Assembly (NCBI GenBank): GCA_025403435.1
Contig: CM046345.1
Location: 15,976,160-16,040,159, forward strand
DNA length: 64,000 nucleotides
Direction of reading: 5' to 3'
DNA from: Artocarpus heterophyllus
Taxonomy: Eukaryota > Streptophyta > Magnoliopsida > Rosales > Moraceae
In this document: positions 49,818 through 61,447 of the stretch, piece after piece
Position numbering within the stretch: the first letter of the stretch is position 1
Layout of the letters: every line of letters begins with the position of its first letter
Program-made: the position numbers and the translations under genes
The notes under the pieces: generated by a model
What the model saw: only the letters and a program-made list of their open reading frames with translations
Databases searched by the model: none
What the model was told of the DNA's origin: nothing

Positions 49818-49922
49818 ATCTACCCTTCTTAGAAATTTTCGTTCTTGAAAATTTGAACAATTCGGGGTAGGTTTTCCTCATTTCATCCTCTCGTTCCTAT
49901 GTTGCTTCTTCTACTTGTTGGT
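49818..49922 (-). pseudogene. C-terminal end of gypsy A chromodomain
   Basis: In frame with the coding part ending at 52999 once the solo LTR and one TTGGT are removed. It reads QVEEAT, a stop where Trp is expected, then EREDEMRKTYPELF, the conserved end of Tekay-type chromodomains. TGG to TAG is a single change. Confidence 0.85.
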
Positions 49923-50228
49923 TGTAACGCCCCCCTTACGGACATCACAGATGTCGTTACATTCATACATTACATACTTATTTTGAAACTTTAAGATAAA
50001 CTTTAAGTACAAAACTTATTTGAAACTTTAATTGTAAATGTAGTTAAGGAAAACGTAACCAGGATCCATACATACACATTTTTTTTACAACATTCATTCA
50101 CTTTATCCATACTATAATAATTCAATTGAATATTAAATTGATCATAAACTTCCTTTAATAAAGTAAATATACCAAATAGTAAAATCATAACTTATGAAAC
50201 ATCACATCATTTAAAATTATTTGCCCCC

Positions 50229-50445
50229 ACAGTTCGGCAGACCGAACTGGAGACTTCGGCAGGCCGAACATGGTCGATAGGCCGAACATGGTTGACAGGC
50301 CGAACATAGTCAACCGGTAGGGCGGCAGAGGCTCTGCAAAACAGGGCTTAAAAACTTTCAAAGTTCTTCAGACCAAAAATAAGGTCGGCAGGCCGAACAT
50401 TCTTACATAAGCATACCGACCAATAATGCTCGGCAGGCCGTCCGA
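50229..50445. repeat. Palindrome cluster in the solo LTR, left part
   Basis: About seven units related to GTTCGGCAGGCCGAAC (for example GTTCGGCAGACCGAAC, CTTCGGCAGGCCGAAC, GTCGGCAGGCCGAAC), the same motif as in the copia family, with spacers of 10-60 bp. Confidence 0.8.
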
Positions 50446-52631
50446 GACAAAACAAAAACTTTTAGAAAACTTAATTTTAAGACAAATTCATTTTTCTTTC
50501 AAAATGCGGAAGATCAAATTCTTAAAATGATAAAATAAAATATTAAAATATAGTTCTTGTATTCTTTAAAACTTATCATAAAATATGTTCAAATAATAAA
50601 CCATAACTTAAATCATAAAATTTGCTTCATTGGCGTTCTTCCGGTTACAATTCATCTTCCTTACGCTCACACGTCTTCTCATGTCCTCCGCCTAATCCAT
50701 GACTTTCTTACCCTTATCTGCAACATGATATAAACTTGAATAAGCTAAAGCTTAGTAAGTACATATAATTCTCACAATTTTAAAACATTTCATAAACATC
50801 ATCACCATCATCATCATCATTATCATAACGTAATAGTGCAGTAAGCACATTTTTATAGAAACATATCTTTCATTACATTGACCATATTAAAACTTATTCC
50901 TTTTTATCTTAAGGGCCCAAGTGTTGCACCATAATCATCATCGTAGGCGCGCCGTTATAAGAGGAGAATGGTAGCTAATCCTAAACCAAACATGATATCA
51001 TATCGTGTCATATCATAACATTGGTGTGCAACACTTATTAGGTGATACATATATACATAACTTTTATGCTTTGAAATTTGCCATAATCAAACATGCATAA
51101 CTTTAAATCATAAAAATATTTCATAAGAGATCCTTTAAGGAAATCATCATAAATATCATCATGAACATAACATCAAACCTTTTAAAACACATCATGTTGC
51201 AGGTGAGAATGTACCTTAGAAGCTAGCTTACTTAACCTTATATGTATTGGTGACGATGCCACAGTCTCGATGTGTTCGTTCCTTTGCGTGTTCATGCCAT
51301 TTATTCATTTAAAGATACAAAATAAAATTAATACTTATTATCATAAAATATAACATCCATTCATATTACATCACATATACATTCATCTCATAAGAACATA
51401 ATTCATAACATGCATCCATACACATACTTTAGACACCATACTTAACAGGGGTAAAGTTAATACATAAACATATTACCATAATTTTTCTTTAGTTATAAAA
51501 ATTACATTAAGTATCTAAAAACAAACCATACATTTCAAACATGAAATCTGCCAACAATAATAAGGTAGTGAGTAATCTTTAGAAAACATTTTCTAACAAT
51601 TAAAAACTCATATAGTTTAATTTAAAAATTCATACTAACATCTTTCTAACATATATTTCAACATCATAAAATTATTTTATCATCAATAAAATCATTTAAA
51701 CATATAAAACATCACATAAAACAAAAAGTCCAGTATTAACATTGTTAAAATAGTTTCTTGACCTAGTCTCGATAGAAATTTCATAACACATAATTCACTC
51801 ATCAAAACATTACCAAACTTTGTAGTCCATAAAATAACATATACATGAACATTCTTACGAAATTTCATAGCAAACAAGGCACATTTACCCCTTGAAAAAA
51901 AATCACATTTTCATGCATCATAACCAAACAACAACATTTTACTATGAGTGGTAAAGGGTAGAAAATTCATAACTTAATTTAGAAAAATCGAAATGACTTG
52001 AAACTTGAAAGAACATTAACATAACAACATATGAATATCATATTAAAAATTCAGAAAAAAATAAAATACCTAGACAAAGTTACGACAGACGGATTGAGGA
52101 GGAGAAATGCTTTTGAGAATTACCGAAAAAATGAGTTCTTACCTTAAAAATTTCTTCTCAAAATCCTTGAACTTAACCCCAATGGAAACTCAATATATTT
52201 TTCAAATAATAATAGAGGAATTTAGAGGAAAAGGAAGAGAAAAACGTGAAGAAGAAGAGAGAAGAGAAAAGAAACGTCTCTGAAGATTAAAGAGAGAGAG
52301 AGCGAGCGTTTACGTGAATGAGGATAACGTAAAAGAAGATTTCAATGCCCTCAATTATGTTAGATATTTTCTAACTAATCTTGGATTAATTCGCATGGAG
52401 AATGGAGAGAAAAGAGGGAAAGTCAAACAAATCATCTCATATTACCATAATTTGCCCTCTAAAAATAGGAAGCCATTAACAATTACATTCAATCAATAAA
52501 AGTCAATGATTTCATTTCCTTAAATGAGGAAATTAATCCATGAATATGTCAATTAACCACATTAAACCATCCAATCATTGTAATCATCTCAATCACAAAT
52601 TTGGAGAGATTTCTGCTGACTGCTCGTCAGC

Positions 52632-52745
52632 TGTCATCGGCCTACCGATTCCCCACATCGGCCTGCAGATTCCACAAAGTTTGGTTTGCCGATTCTTGGA
52701 AGACTTTTCGACCTGCCGAACTTGAAAGTCTGGCCTGCCGAAATG
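52632..52745. repeat. Palindrome cluster in the solo LTR, right part
   Basis: About five units in the opposite reading (ATCGGCCTACCGAT, ATCGGCCTGCAGAT, TTCGACCTGCCGAA and similar), about 250-370 bp from the LTR end. Confidence 0.8.
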
Positions 52746-52998
52746 CCCTTAAAATGCAATACATCAACATTATAGCATTCAAGTCATCATTGCACCATAA
52801 ATAAACATACATTAAAATTAACATGAACACTTGAGCACATCGATTCCTTGCGATTGTCACCTGTCATAACACTTAGAATAAATAGTTAGTAACATTAAAA
52901 TCATAAATCATAACATATATCATAAATTATTAATAAAATTACTTAACGTCGTTACTAACTTAGCATGATCCGTTACATAAAAATAGGTGGGTGTTACA

Positions 52999-55900
52999 TT
53001 GGTTACGCCATAATACTTTGACGAAAGGTATCTTTTTATTCCTTAATTCCTTTTCTTCTCGTGCTAAGATTTGAACTAGTTTTTCTTCATATGACAGGTT
53101 TTCTTGCACGTCAATTTTCTCTGGCTGTAGAACATACGAAGGATCCGATACATACTTCTTTAGCATGGATATATGAAATACATTGTGTATCGATGCTAGA
53201 TCAGAGGGTAAGGCCAACTTATATGCTACATTGCCTACCCGTTCTAAGATTTCAAATGGTCTAATGTATCTTGGGCCAAGCTTTCCTTTCTTTCCAAACC
53301 TGATTACTCCTTTCATCGATGTCACCTTCAAGAAGACTAGATCCCCTACTTGGAATTCCAGGGGTCTTCATCGCCAATCTGTGTAACTCTTTTGACGACT
53401 AAAGGCAGTTTCCATTCGTTGATGAATAATTTCACATCCTCCGTCGTCCTTTGCACAAAATCCGTTGTCGACAATATCTTTTCTCCCGTTTCATACCAAT
53501 GCAATGGCGATCTACATCTTCTTTCATAAAGAGCTTTATAAGGAGCTATTCCTATGGAAGCTTGATAACTGTTATTATAGGCAAATTCGATCAATGGTAG
53601 CTTTTTATCCCATCCTCCTTTGAAATCTAGCACGTAGGCTCTTAGCATATCTTTTAGGCTTTGAATAGTGCTTTCAGATTGACCATCAATTTGGGGGTGA
53701 AAAGCTATACTAAATGTCAGCTTCATTCCCATAGCTCGGTGAACACTCCTCCAGAACTTACAAGTAAACCAGCCATCTCGATCAGAAATGATAGATTTCA
53801 AAACTCTATGATATCTAACTATCTGGGCTACATGTAGTTCAGCTAGTCTTTCTATAGAACTACTGAGTTTAATGGGTAAGGAGTGAGCTGATTTTGTCAA
53901 TCTATCGACAATTACCCATATAACATCATATCCACCAGTAGTTCTAGGTAGCCCAATCACCAGATCTATAGTTATCTGGTCCCATTTCCATTTAGGATTT
54001 TCAATTTTTTGTAATTCGCCTGTTGGTCGTTGATGCTCAGCTTTTACCCTTTGGCATGTAAGGCATTTGGCGACAAACTGTGCAACATTGTTCTTCATTC
54101 CGGGCCACTAATAGTGCTATTTCAAATCTTGGTACATTTTAGTAGCTCCTGGATGAGCCACGTAGGGTGCTTCGTGAGCTTATTCTAATACTTGCTTCTT
54201 TAATCTTTCATCATTGGGGATGCAGATTCTGCCCTTATAATGGAGAATGCCATCTTCTAAGATGCTAAATTATGTTTCTTTGTTCTCAAGGACCTCATTT
54301 CTAGTTTTAAGTAGCGATGAATCTGCTTCTTATAGCTCTTTTAAGTTCTCCAAGATAGCTGGTCGAAAAGACAAATGGGCCAATCTTCCATTGATTAGCT
54401 CTATTCCCGCTTCCATCAAGTCCTTCTGAAGGGGTTTTGGCATTAATTGTATCATTGCAAGCGAAGACATTGCTCTACTACTAAGGACATCGGCTACTCA
54501 GTTAGCCTTTCCCAGGTGATACAGAATTTCACAGTCGCAGTCTTTAACCAACTCTAGCCACCTTCACTGTCTCATGTTAAGCTCCTTTTGTGTGAAGATA
54601 TATTTCAGACTCTAATGATCTGTATATATCTCGCATTTAGCTCCATATAAATAATGACACTAAATTTTTAATGCAAACACGACTGCTGCTAACTCCAAGT
54701 CATGCGTTGGATAATTCCTTTCATGATCCTTCAGCTGTCAGGATGCGTACGTAATAACTTTTTCATTTTGCATAAGAATGGATCTCAAGCCTGTCTTTGA
54801 TGCATCACTATAAATCACATAGTTTCCTATGTTCGAATCTGGTATAGCCAGTACCAGGGCACTCGTGAGTTGTCTCTTTAACTCTTTGAAACTTTCCTCA
54901 CACTTCTTAGTCCATTCATACTTTGCTGCTTTCCGTGTAAGTGCAGTGAGTGGTGCTGCAAGTCAGGAAAATTGTTCCACAAAACGTCGATAGTAGCCTA
55001 CTAAACCGAAGAAACTTCTAATTTCGGTGTAGGCCATTTATTCACCGCTTCCACTTTGGTGGGATCAATGGATACTCCATCTCGTGTCACCACATGTCCT
55101 AGGAAATGGACCTTCTCCAGCAAAACTCACATTTTAAGAACTTGGCATACAATTGATGCCTTCTCAATAATTGTAGTACAATCCTCAGGAGCTCTGCATG
55201 TTCCTCTGGCGTTCTTGAGTATATCGGGATATCATTAATAAAGACTATGACAAACTTATCGATGTAGCCCTTAAAAATCTGGTTCATAAGATTCATAAAT
55301 GCTGACGGGGCATTAGTTAGTCCAAATGGCATGACACAAAACTCATAATGCCCATACCGCGTTTGAAACGCCGTCTTTGGCATGTCCTCCTCTTTAACCC
55401 GAAGTTAATGATATCCAGAGCGTAGATCGATCTTCGAGAATGCTGACGCTCCTTTCAATTGATCAAATAAGTCATCAATTCTTGGAAGTGGATACTTATT
55501 CTTAATTGTGACTCTGTTTAGTTCTCGATAATCAACGTACATTCGTAACGTTCCATCTTTCTTCTTGACAAATAATACAGTCGCTCCCCATAGGGAATGA
55601 CTTGGTCGGATGAACCCCTTGTCCAATAATTCCTTTAGTTGCGCCTGAAGTTCCTTAAGTTCCCTTGGAGCCATTCGATATGGCGTCTTAAAAATTGGGG
55701 TTGTACCTGGTGTCAACGCAATTTCGAACGAGATTTCCCGTTCCGGCGGCAAGCCTAGCAACTCGTCTGGAAACATATCAGTAAACTATTTTACTATAGG
55801 GACATTCTCTGGTCCTAACTGAGCTTCTTGTGGCTTGCTTACTAAGTTCACCACATAGCCGATGCATCCACTTTCCAACATCCTTCTCGCCTTAAGTGTC

Positions 55901-56525
55901 GAAATTAGTACCTTTGGAGCCTTAGGAACCTTTCCTGAATACACGAACTTCTCACTTCCAGAAGGTCAGAATGTAACCTTATGATGTCTATAGTTAATCT
56001 TGGCCGTGTACTTTCCCAAGAAATCCATTCCTAGGATGACATCATAATCTTGTATATCAATTATGATTAAATCAATATACAATTTCCTTCCACAAAGGGT
56101 GATGGGTACGTGACGTAACTAATATTCAGACTTAATACCTCCCTAGAAGGAAGTGCAGTTTTAAAAGTTGTTCTATTATATCCCATTCATTCCCTAACCG
56201 TTTAGCAAACTTAAGCGAGGCAAATGAATGCGTTGCTCCAGAGTCAAACAAAACATAGGTATTAGTATTGGCAACAAAAAACTGACCTGTTACCACTGAC
56301 GACATTCCTGCATCATCCTCCTTCATGTAAGCATAAATTAGTCCACTAGGTTCCGGAGCTTTCAAGCGTCCCTGACTGACACTAGGGCCTTCAATCTGTG
56401 CTTGGACTGCATGAGGCTGGGTTCCCTAAGACCTTTCCTGATTCTAGTTATTCTGGTTTTAGGGATTGGAGAAGCAGTTTCTAGCATAGTGCCCTTCTTT
56501 GCCATAGAGAAAGCACTTGTTGGTA
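52999..56525 (-). pseudogene. Gypsy A gag end to chromodomain, interrupted
   Basis: In order on the minus strand: gag knuckle [14 protein letters not shown] (a cysteine lost to Tyr), protease LFDSGATHSFAS (piece 56365-56132), RT (pieces 55776-55405 and 55383-55099) with the fingers [10 protein letters not shown] and [17 protein letters not shown], RNase H (about 55090-54200, many stops), integrase zinc finger CLTCQRVKAEHQRPTGELQ and core (piece 54098-53346) and the C-terminal barrel and chromodomain (piece 53331-52960). The RT catalytic motif reads [10 protein letters not shown] instead of FIDD, so the first Asp is Asn (a G-to-A change). The LPPEREI opening and chromodomain place it near Tekay. 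Confidence 0.87.
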
Positions 56526-57870
56526 TTCTTTAGCAGGTCAGCTTTTCTTTTTCCATCTAAATTCACATGCTCAGACAAAGGTAATGGCATTAAATCCAAA
56601 GAAGTTAAAGGATTAAAACCATAAACAATTTCAAACGGTGAAAATTGAGTAGCAGAATGAACAGATTGATTATAAGCAAACTCAACATGTCGTAAACATT
56701 CCTCCCAAGTTTTGATGTTCTTTTTAATGACAGGCTGCAACAAAGTAGACAAGGTTCTATTCACAACTTCTGTTTGACCATCGGTTTGAGGGTGACAAGT
56801 AGTTGAAAACAATAGCTTAGTCCCTAACTTAGCCCACAAAGTCTTCCAAAAGTAGCTTAAGAACTTGGTGTCCCTATCAGAAACAATTGTCCTAGGCATA
56901 CCATGAAGTCTCACAATTTCCCTAAAGAACAAATCAGCAACATTGGAGGCATCATCTGTCTTGTGACATGGAATAAAATGGGCCATCTTGGAAAACCTAT
57001 CCACTACCACAAATATCGAGTCTCTTCCCCGTTTAGACCTAGGCAAACCTAACATAAAATCCATCAAAATATCAGTCCAGGGTTCACTAGGTATTGGTAA
57101 AGGAGTGTACAAACCGTGGGGCTACACTCTTGATTTAGCCTGCCTACAAGTTACACATTTACCACAAAGCCTCTCAACATCTCGTTTCATATGTGGCCAA
57201 TAGAAGTGTTCTTGCAACACCGTCAAAGTCTTCATTACTCCAAAAGGTCCCATCAATCCTCCCTCATGGGATTCTCTCACTAGCAAATCTCTTAATGAGC
57301 AATTAGGCACACATAATTTATTTTCCCGAAACAAGTATCCCTCATGCCTAAAATACTTACCACTAGCAAATCTCTCACAAGCTTGACACTCAGTACTAAA
57401 GTCACGGTCATCAGCATATAACTCTTTAATATGTTCAAAACCCAGTAGTTTAGCATTAAGAGTTGAGATTAAGACATACCTGCGAGAAAGCGCATCGGCA
57501 ACGATGTTTTCCTTACCTTGCTTGTAGCGAATGACAGACAAAAATGTCTCTATGAATTCCACCCAACGAGCATGCCTCTTGTTCAGCTTGTGTTGGCCCT
57601 TTAAGTGTTTCAGGGACTCATGATCGGTGTGAATCACAAACTCCTTAGGCCATAGGTAGTGTTGCCACGTCTCTAATGCCTGAACCAATGCATACATCTC
57701 TTTATCATAAGTTGGGTAATTAAGAGTTGCCCCATTCAGCTTTTCATTGAAATATGCTACTGGTCTCCCTTCCTGCATTAAAACAGCACCAATTCCAACA
57801 CCTGAAGCATCACATTCAATCTCAAAAGTTTTGGAAAAATTAGGTAAAGATAACAATGGAGCATTAGTCA
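56526..57870 (-). pseudogene. Gypsy B RNase H and integrase
   Basis: Piece 57871-57122 holds RNase H ([51 protein letters not shown]) and the integrase zinc finger (H...H...[11 protein letters not shown]). The integrase core follows (57112 onward): [11 protein letters not shown] and [19 protein letters not shown] with the first Asp, [27 protein letters not shown] with the catalytic Glu, ending [11 protein letters not shown] at the junction with gypsy A. A TAG at about 57119 separates the pieces. This domain is nearly intact. Confidence 0.9.
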
Positions 57871-58640
57871 ACTTCTCCTTGATTAACTAAAATGCCTTTT
57901 CTTGCTCGTCTCCCCATCTAAACCCAATGTTCTTCTTAATCACTTCAGTCAGTGGTGCAACTATAGTTCTGAAATCTTTCACAAACCGTCGGTAGAAACT
58001 AGCAAGTCCATGAAAACTCCATACGTTTCCCACACTAGTTGGACTCGGCCACTCCTGGATGGCTCGCACCTTTTCTTCATCAACCTGTATACCTTGAGCA
58101 CTAACAACAAACCAAGAAACACAAGCTTATCTGTGCAAAAGGTACACTTCTTGAGGTTAGCATACAACTTCTCCTTTCTAAGCACATCCAAACCAGATTT
58201 TAAATGCACTACATGTTGGTCCATGTCTTTGCTATAAATGAGTATATCATCAAAATACACAACAACAAACCTGCTAATAAATGCATGTAATACATGATTC
58301 ATTAAACACATAAATGTACTTGGAGCATTAATTAAACCAAATGGCATTACTAACCACTCATACAGTCCATATTTTGTCTTAAAGGCAGTTTTCCAATCAT
58401 CACCCTCTTTCATGCGTATTTGATGGTATCCATTTTTCAAATCAATTTTTGAGAACACAGAAGCACCATGCAATTCATCCAACATATCATCTAAACGAGG
58501 AATAGGATGGCGATACTTTACCGTGATATTGTTAATGGTTTTGCAATCTATGCACATCCTTCATATACCATCCTTTTTAGGCACGAGTAAGACTGGAACG
58601 GCACACGGGTTCATACTTTCTCTCACGTACCCCTTTTTCA
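57871..58640 (-). pseudogene. Gypsy B reverse transcriptase
   Basis: Piece 58557-57979 runs from [10 protein letters not shown] through [25 protein letters not shown] and the catalytic motif [11 protein letters not shown] (intact) to the thumb. A frameshift at about 58105 moves the connection domain ([24 protein letters not shown], 58069-57887) to another frame. A stop also precedes MCIDC at about 58560 in the segment VPKKDGI. Confidence 0.88.
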
Positions 58641-60798
58641 TCAACTCGCTGACCTGTCTTTGAAGCTCCTTTGTCCCCTTTTTCTATAAGCCGGTCGGTT
58701 TGGAATGGAAGCGCCAGGTACAAAATCAATTTGATGTTCTATTCCCCGAATTGGTGGCAAACCATCAGGCACCTCATCCAGAAATACATCCTCGAATTCC
58801 TGTAACAGAGAAACAATAGAACTAGGCAATGTAGGGTCAAGTTCGTTAGTGTTTAAAAGCGCCTCTTTGTACAAAAGTACAATCATTGGCTGATTTGAAA
58901 ACAAGGCCCTTTTAATTTCACTGCCTCTAGCATAGAAGTTTGTTTTTCTCTCTGCTTTTCTCTCATTGGCAGATTGTGAATTCTTTTTAGCCCTCTCAAT
59001 TTTCTCTCCCTTGCTCTCTTTGCTCTCCTTTTTCTTGGCCATCTCTTCTTTTTTTCTCTCACTGGTCGAACTCTCTCTTTGCACTCCCACTCTTGATTTT
59101 TCTCCACTCTTCATTTTTTTTATCACTTTCTCTCTGTAAACTCACTTGGTCTTCATAGACCTGTTTTGGTGTTAACGGAACAAGAGTGATCATTTTTTGA
59201 TTGTCAACAAATGAGTACTTGTTGGTGAAACCATCATGTTTAACTCGCTGATCAAATTGCCATGGCCTGCCTAATAACAAGTGCCCAGCTTGCATCGTAA
59301 CCACATCACACAAAACTTCATCTTCATATCTTCCAATGTGAAAAGAAACTAACACTTGCTTATGCACCTTTACCTCACCACTATCATTTAATCATTACAA
59401 TTTATATGGGTGAGGATGCTTACTTGTTGGCAGCCTTAACTTCTCTACCATGGTTGTGCTAGCAACATTAGTACAACTCCCACCATCAATAATCACACTA
59501 CATACCTTGTTTTGGATGTGACACCTAGTGTGGAAGATGTTTTCCCGTTGCACCTCTTCATCTTCTTCTTTGGCTTGCACACTTAAAGCTCTCATTGTAA
59601 CCAACAATTCTCCTTGGACAGCGCACTCCTCATCGTCGACATCCTCTAATGAAGGCATAGAATCATTGTCCGAATCCTCGTCGGTTTCAATCTCTCCATT
59701 GTCCCGCATCACCATAGCTCATTTGTTCGGACATTGGCTTGCTATGTGACCCCTGTCTTGACATTTAAAACATTTAATATCACGATTCTGAGTAGTGGAA
59801 GAATCAGATTTACCTTGATTCCCATGGCTGGCCACCTCTTGTTTTTGCTTGGTCTTTGGCTTGGTGTTGGGTTGCTTCTCATCCTTCTTCCATTGGTTCA
59901 TTTTCCAAGCGGATGTACTCGGGTTTTGGCTGGGACGTGTGTTATTGCCCCTCCTCATAAGTTGATTCTCAATTTTGATAGCCATGTGCACCATGTCCTC
60001 CAACTCCGCATAATGTTGTAACTCAACGGCATTGTGAATATCTCGGTTCAAGCCCGCCAAAAACCTTGCCATTGTAGCCTCCCGATCCTCCTCTATATTT
60101 GCCTGGATCATCATAACCTCCATCTCCTTATAGTACTCCTCCACACTCTGGTTGCCTTGCTTAAGATTTTGTAGTTTGTTGTACAACTCCCGGTAGTAGT
60201 AAGTTGGTACAAATCGCTTCCTCATCACGGTCTTCATCTCTTCCCATGACTCGATAAGTCGCTCTCTATTTCGTCTCCTATTTATAACAAGCTGATCCCA
60301 CTAGGTAACAGCATAATCAAAAAATTCAATTAGAGCTAGCTTTACCTTCTTCACCTCGGAATAGTTGTGGCAGTCAAAGACAAACTCCATTTTCTTCTCC
60401 CACTCTAGGTACGCTTCTAGATTGGATTTGCCTTGAAATGATGGTATCTTCATTTTTATGCCTCTCAAACTATCATTTTTCCGGTTCCTAACACCTCTAT
60501 CCTATCCAAATCTTCGGTGACTACCTGCTGAATCTTCTCCTTTGTCAAACTCTTCCCTATCAATCCCGTAGTAGTCATTAACCTCTCCTCTAACCGGAAC
60601 CCTTTCCCGCCTACACGCATGAGGAACATGTTGTGGCCGTTCCACACGTGCGTCTTCTATCTAGTCTATCCTCTCATGAAGCTGTCCTAACTCTCCCCTC
60701 AACAATTGCCTCATCTCCCCTATCATCACTTCCATAAGGAGTTTTGGATCTACTGCACTAAAGGTACCCTCAATAGTGTTCTTGCTGTTGTTTGACAT
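58641..60798 (-). pseudogene. Gypsy B gag and protease, interrupted
   Basis: Gag starts at 60798 (MSNNSKNTIEGTF) and stops at 60661. Further gag is in the piece 60237-59719 (KRFVPTYYYRELYNKL, NQSVEEYYKEME, then the knuckle CFKCQDRGHIASQC), ending at a TGA for CGA. An acidic linker and protease follow (59715-59395, active-site segment IIDGGSCTNVAS), then pieces 59367-59059 (LLLGRPWQFDQ) and 59126-58641 (Lys/Glu-rich, then EVPDGLPPIRGIEHQIDF leading to RT). At least four frame breaks. Confidence 0.85.
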
Positions 60799-61430
60799 TT
60801 TTTTTTTTTGCAAAACAAAGTAAGAAACAATGCAAAGGACCTTACCACACTCCCTTTTGTGTTTCACTCGTGAAATGGTTCACTCAATTTCACTCGTGTT
60901 TGCACTCAATACTTTTGGCTTTTGTCCACTCTAATGCTCTCGCCTCTATGCCTTTTTCCACTCGTTAATTCCCACTCAGTTCCTATAAAACTAGTCAAAT
61001 TAATATCAAAATTTTCTTGACAATTCACAAATAGATTACCAAGGAGGCTTAGATTAGAAACAAGAATATAACAGGCATAGATAATTTAGGCTTTCAGAAA
61101 TCACACCCAAAAGGAACGAAATTTGAGCAAAAAATTTTTAGTCTTTACAGGGAATTCAATTTTGGATTCTTTAAACCATGAATAACAAGAATTAAAAAAA
61201 AATTAAGGAAGGTTCCCAGACTCTTTTTTTTTTTTTTTTAATCCTCTTGTTTTTCTTCTTTTCCTTTTTTTTTTTCCTTTCTTTCTTTTCTTTTTGGATC
61301 TTTTTTTTTTTTTACGACTCTAAATTTGACTAATTTTTTTTAACCTGACTTTGATAATGGAAATCAAGACTCACGAATAACTGAAACAAACATAAACTAA
61401 GGGAACGGATAAGCAAAACCTAATTAGAAC
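60799..61430 (-). other. Leader of gypsy B with long polypurine tracts
   Basis: Non-coding. The plus strand has runs of T and CT (61220-61312), so the element RNA would carry about 90 bases of almost pure A/G. A second, shorter A run lies just before the gag start. Confidence 0.7.
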
Positions 61431-61445
61431 CTCGCTTTGATACCA
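61431..61445 (-). promoter_or_regulatory. Primer-binding site of gypsy B
   Basis: The minus strand reads TGGTATCAAAGCGAG, two bases after the LTR end; of the Met-tRNA type. A similar motif (TTTGGTATCAGAGCCG) is at 61661-61676. Confidence 0.75.
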
Positions 61446-61447
61446 TA

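Larger units (their letters stand above)
49923..52998 (-). mobile_element. Solo LTR of a gypsy-type element (3,076 bp)
   Basis: The plus strand starts TGTAACGCCCCCC and ends GGGTGTTACA, a roughly 10-bp imperfect inverted terminus. TTGGT precedes and follows it, a 5-bp target duplication. No internal region, primer site or polypurine tract is present, so it is a solo LTR left by LTR-LTR recombination. Length and motifs (CTTAGTAAGT on the plus strand, an exon-like segment before 52200) resemble the gypsy A LTR, supporting a Tekay-like origin in the same orientation. Otherwise AT-rich and without genes. A CAT/TCA simple repeat is at 50795-50826. Confidence 0.87.
49818..56525 (-). mobile_element. 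Gypsy A: Tekay-like chromovirus, 5'-truncated, split by a solo LTR
   Basis: Minus strand. From the gag zinc knuckle (about 56500) through protease, RT, RNase H, integrase and chromodomain to 52999, then on the other side of a solo LTR to about 49818. Its 3' LTR (37135-39818 plus 49535-49817) sits in the 3' LTR of copia I/E. The 5' LTR and most of gag are missing; gypsy B integrase is joined at about 56525. Confidence 0.88.

Noticed and set aside
50795..50826. CAT/TCA simple repeat as a functional feature
   Set aside because: Ordinary microsatellite within an AT-rich LTR.
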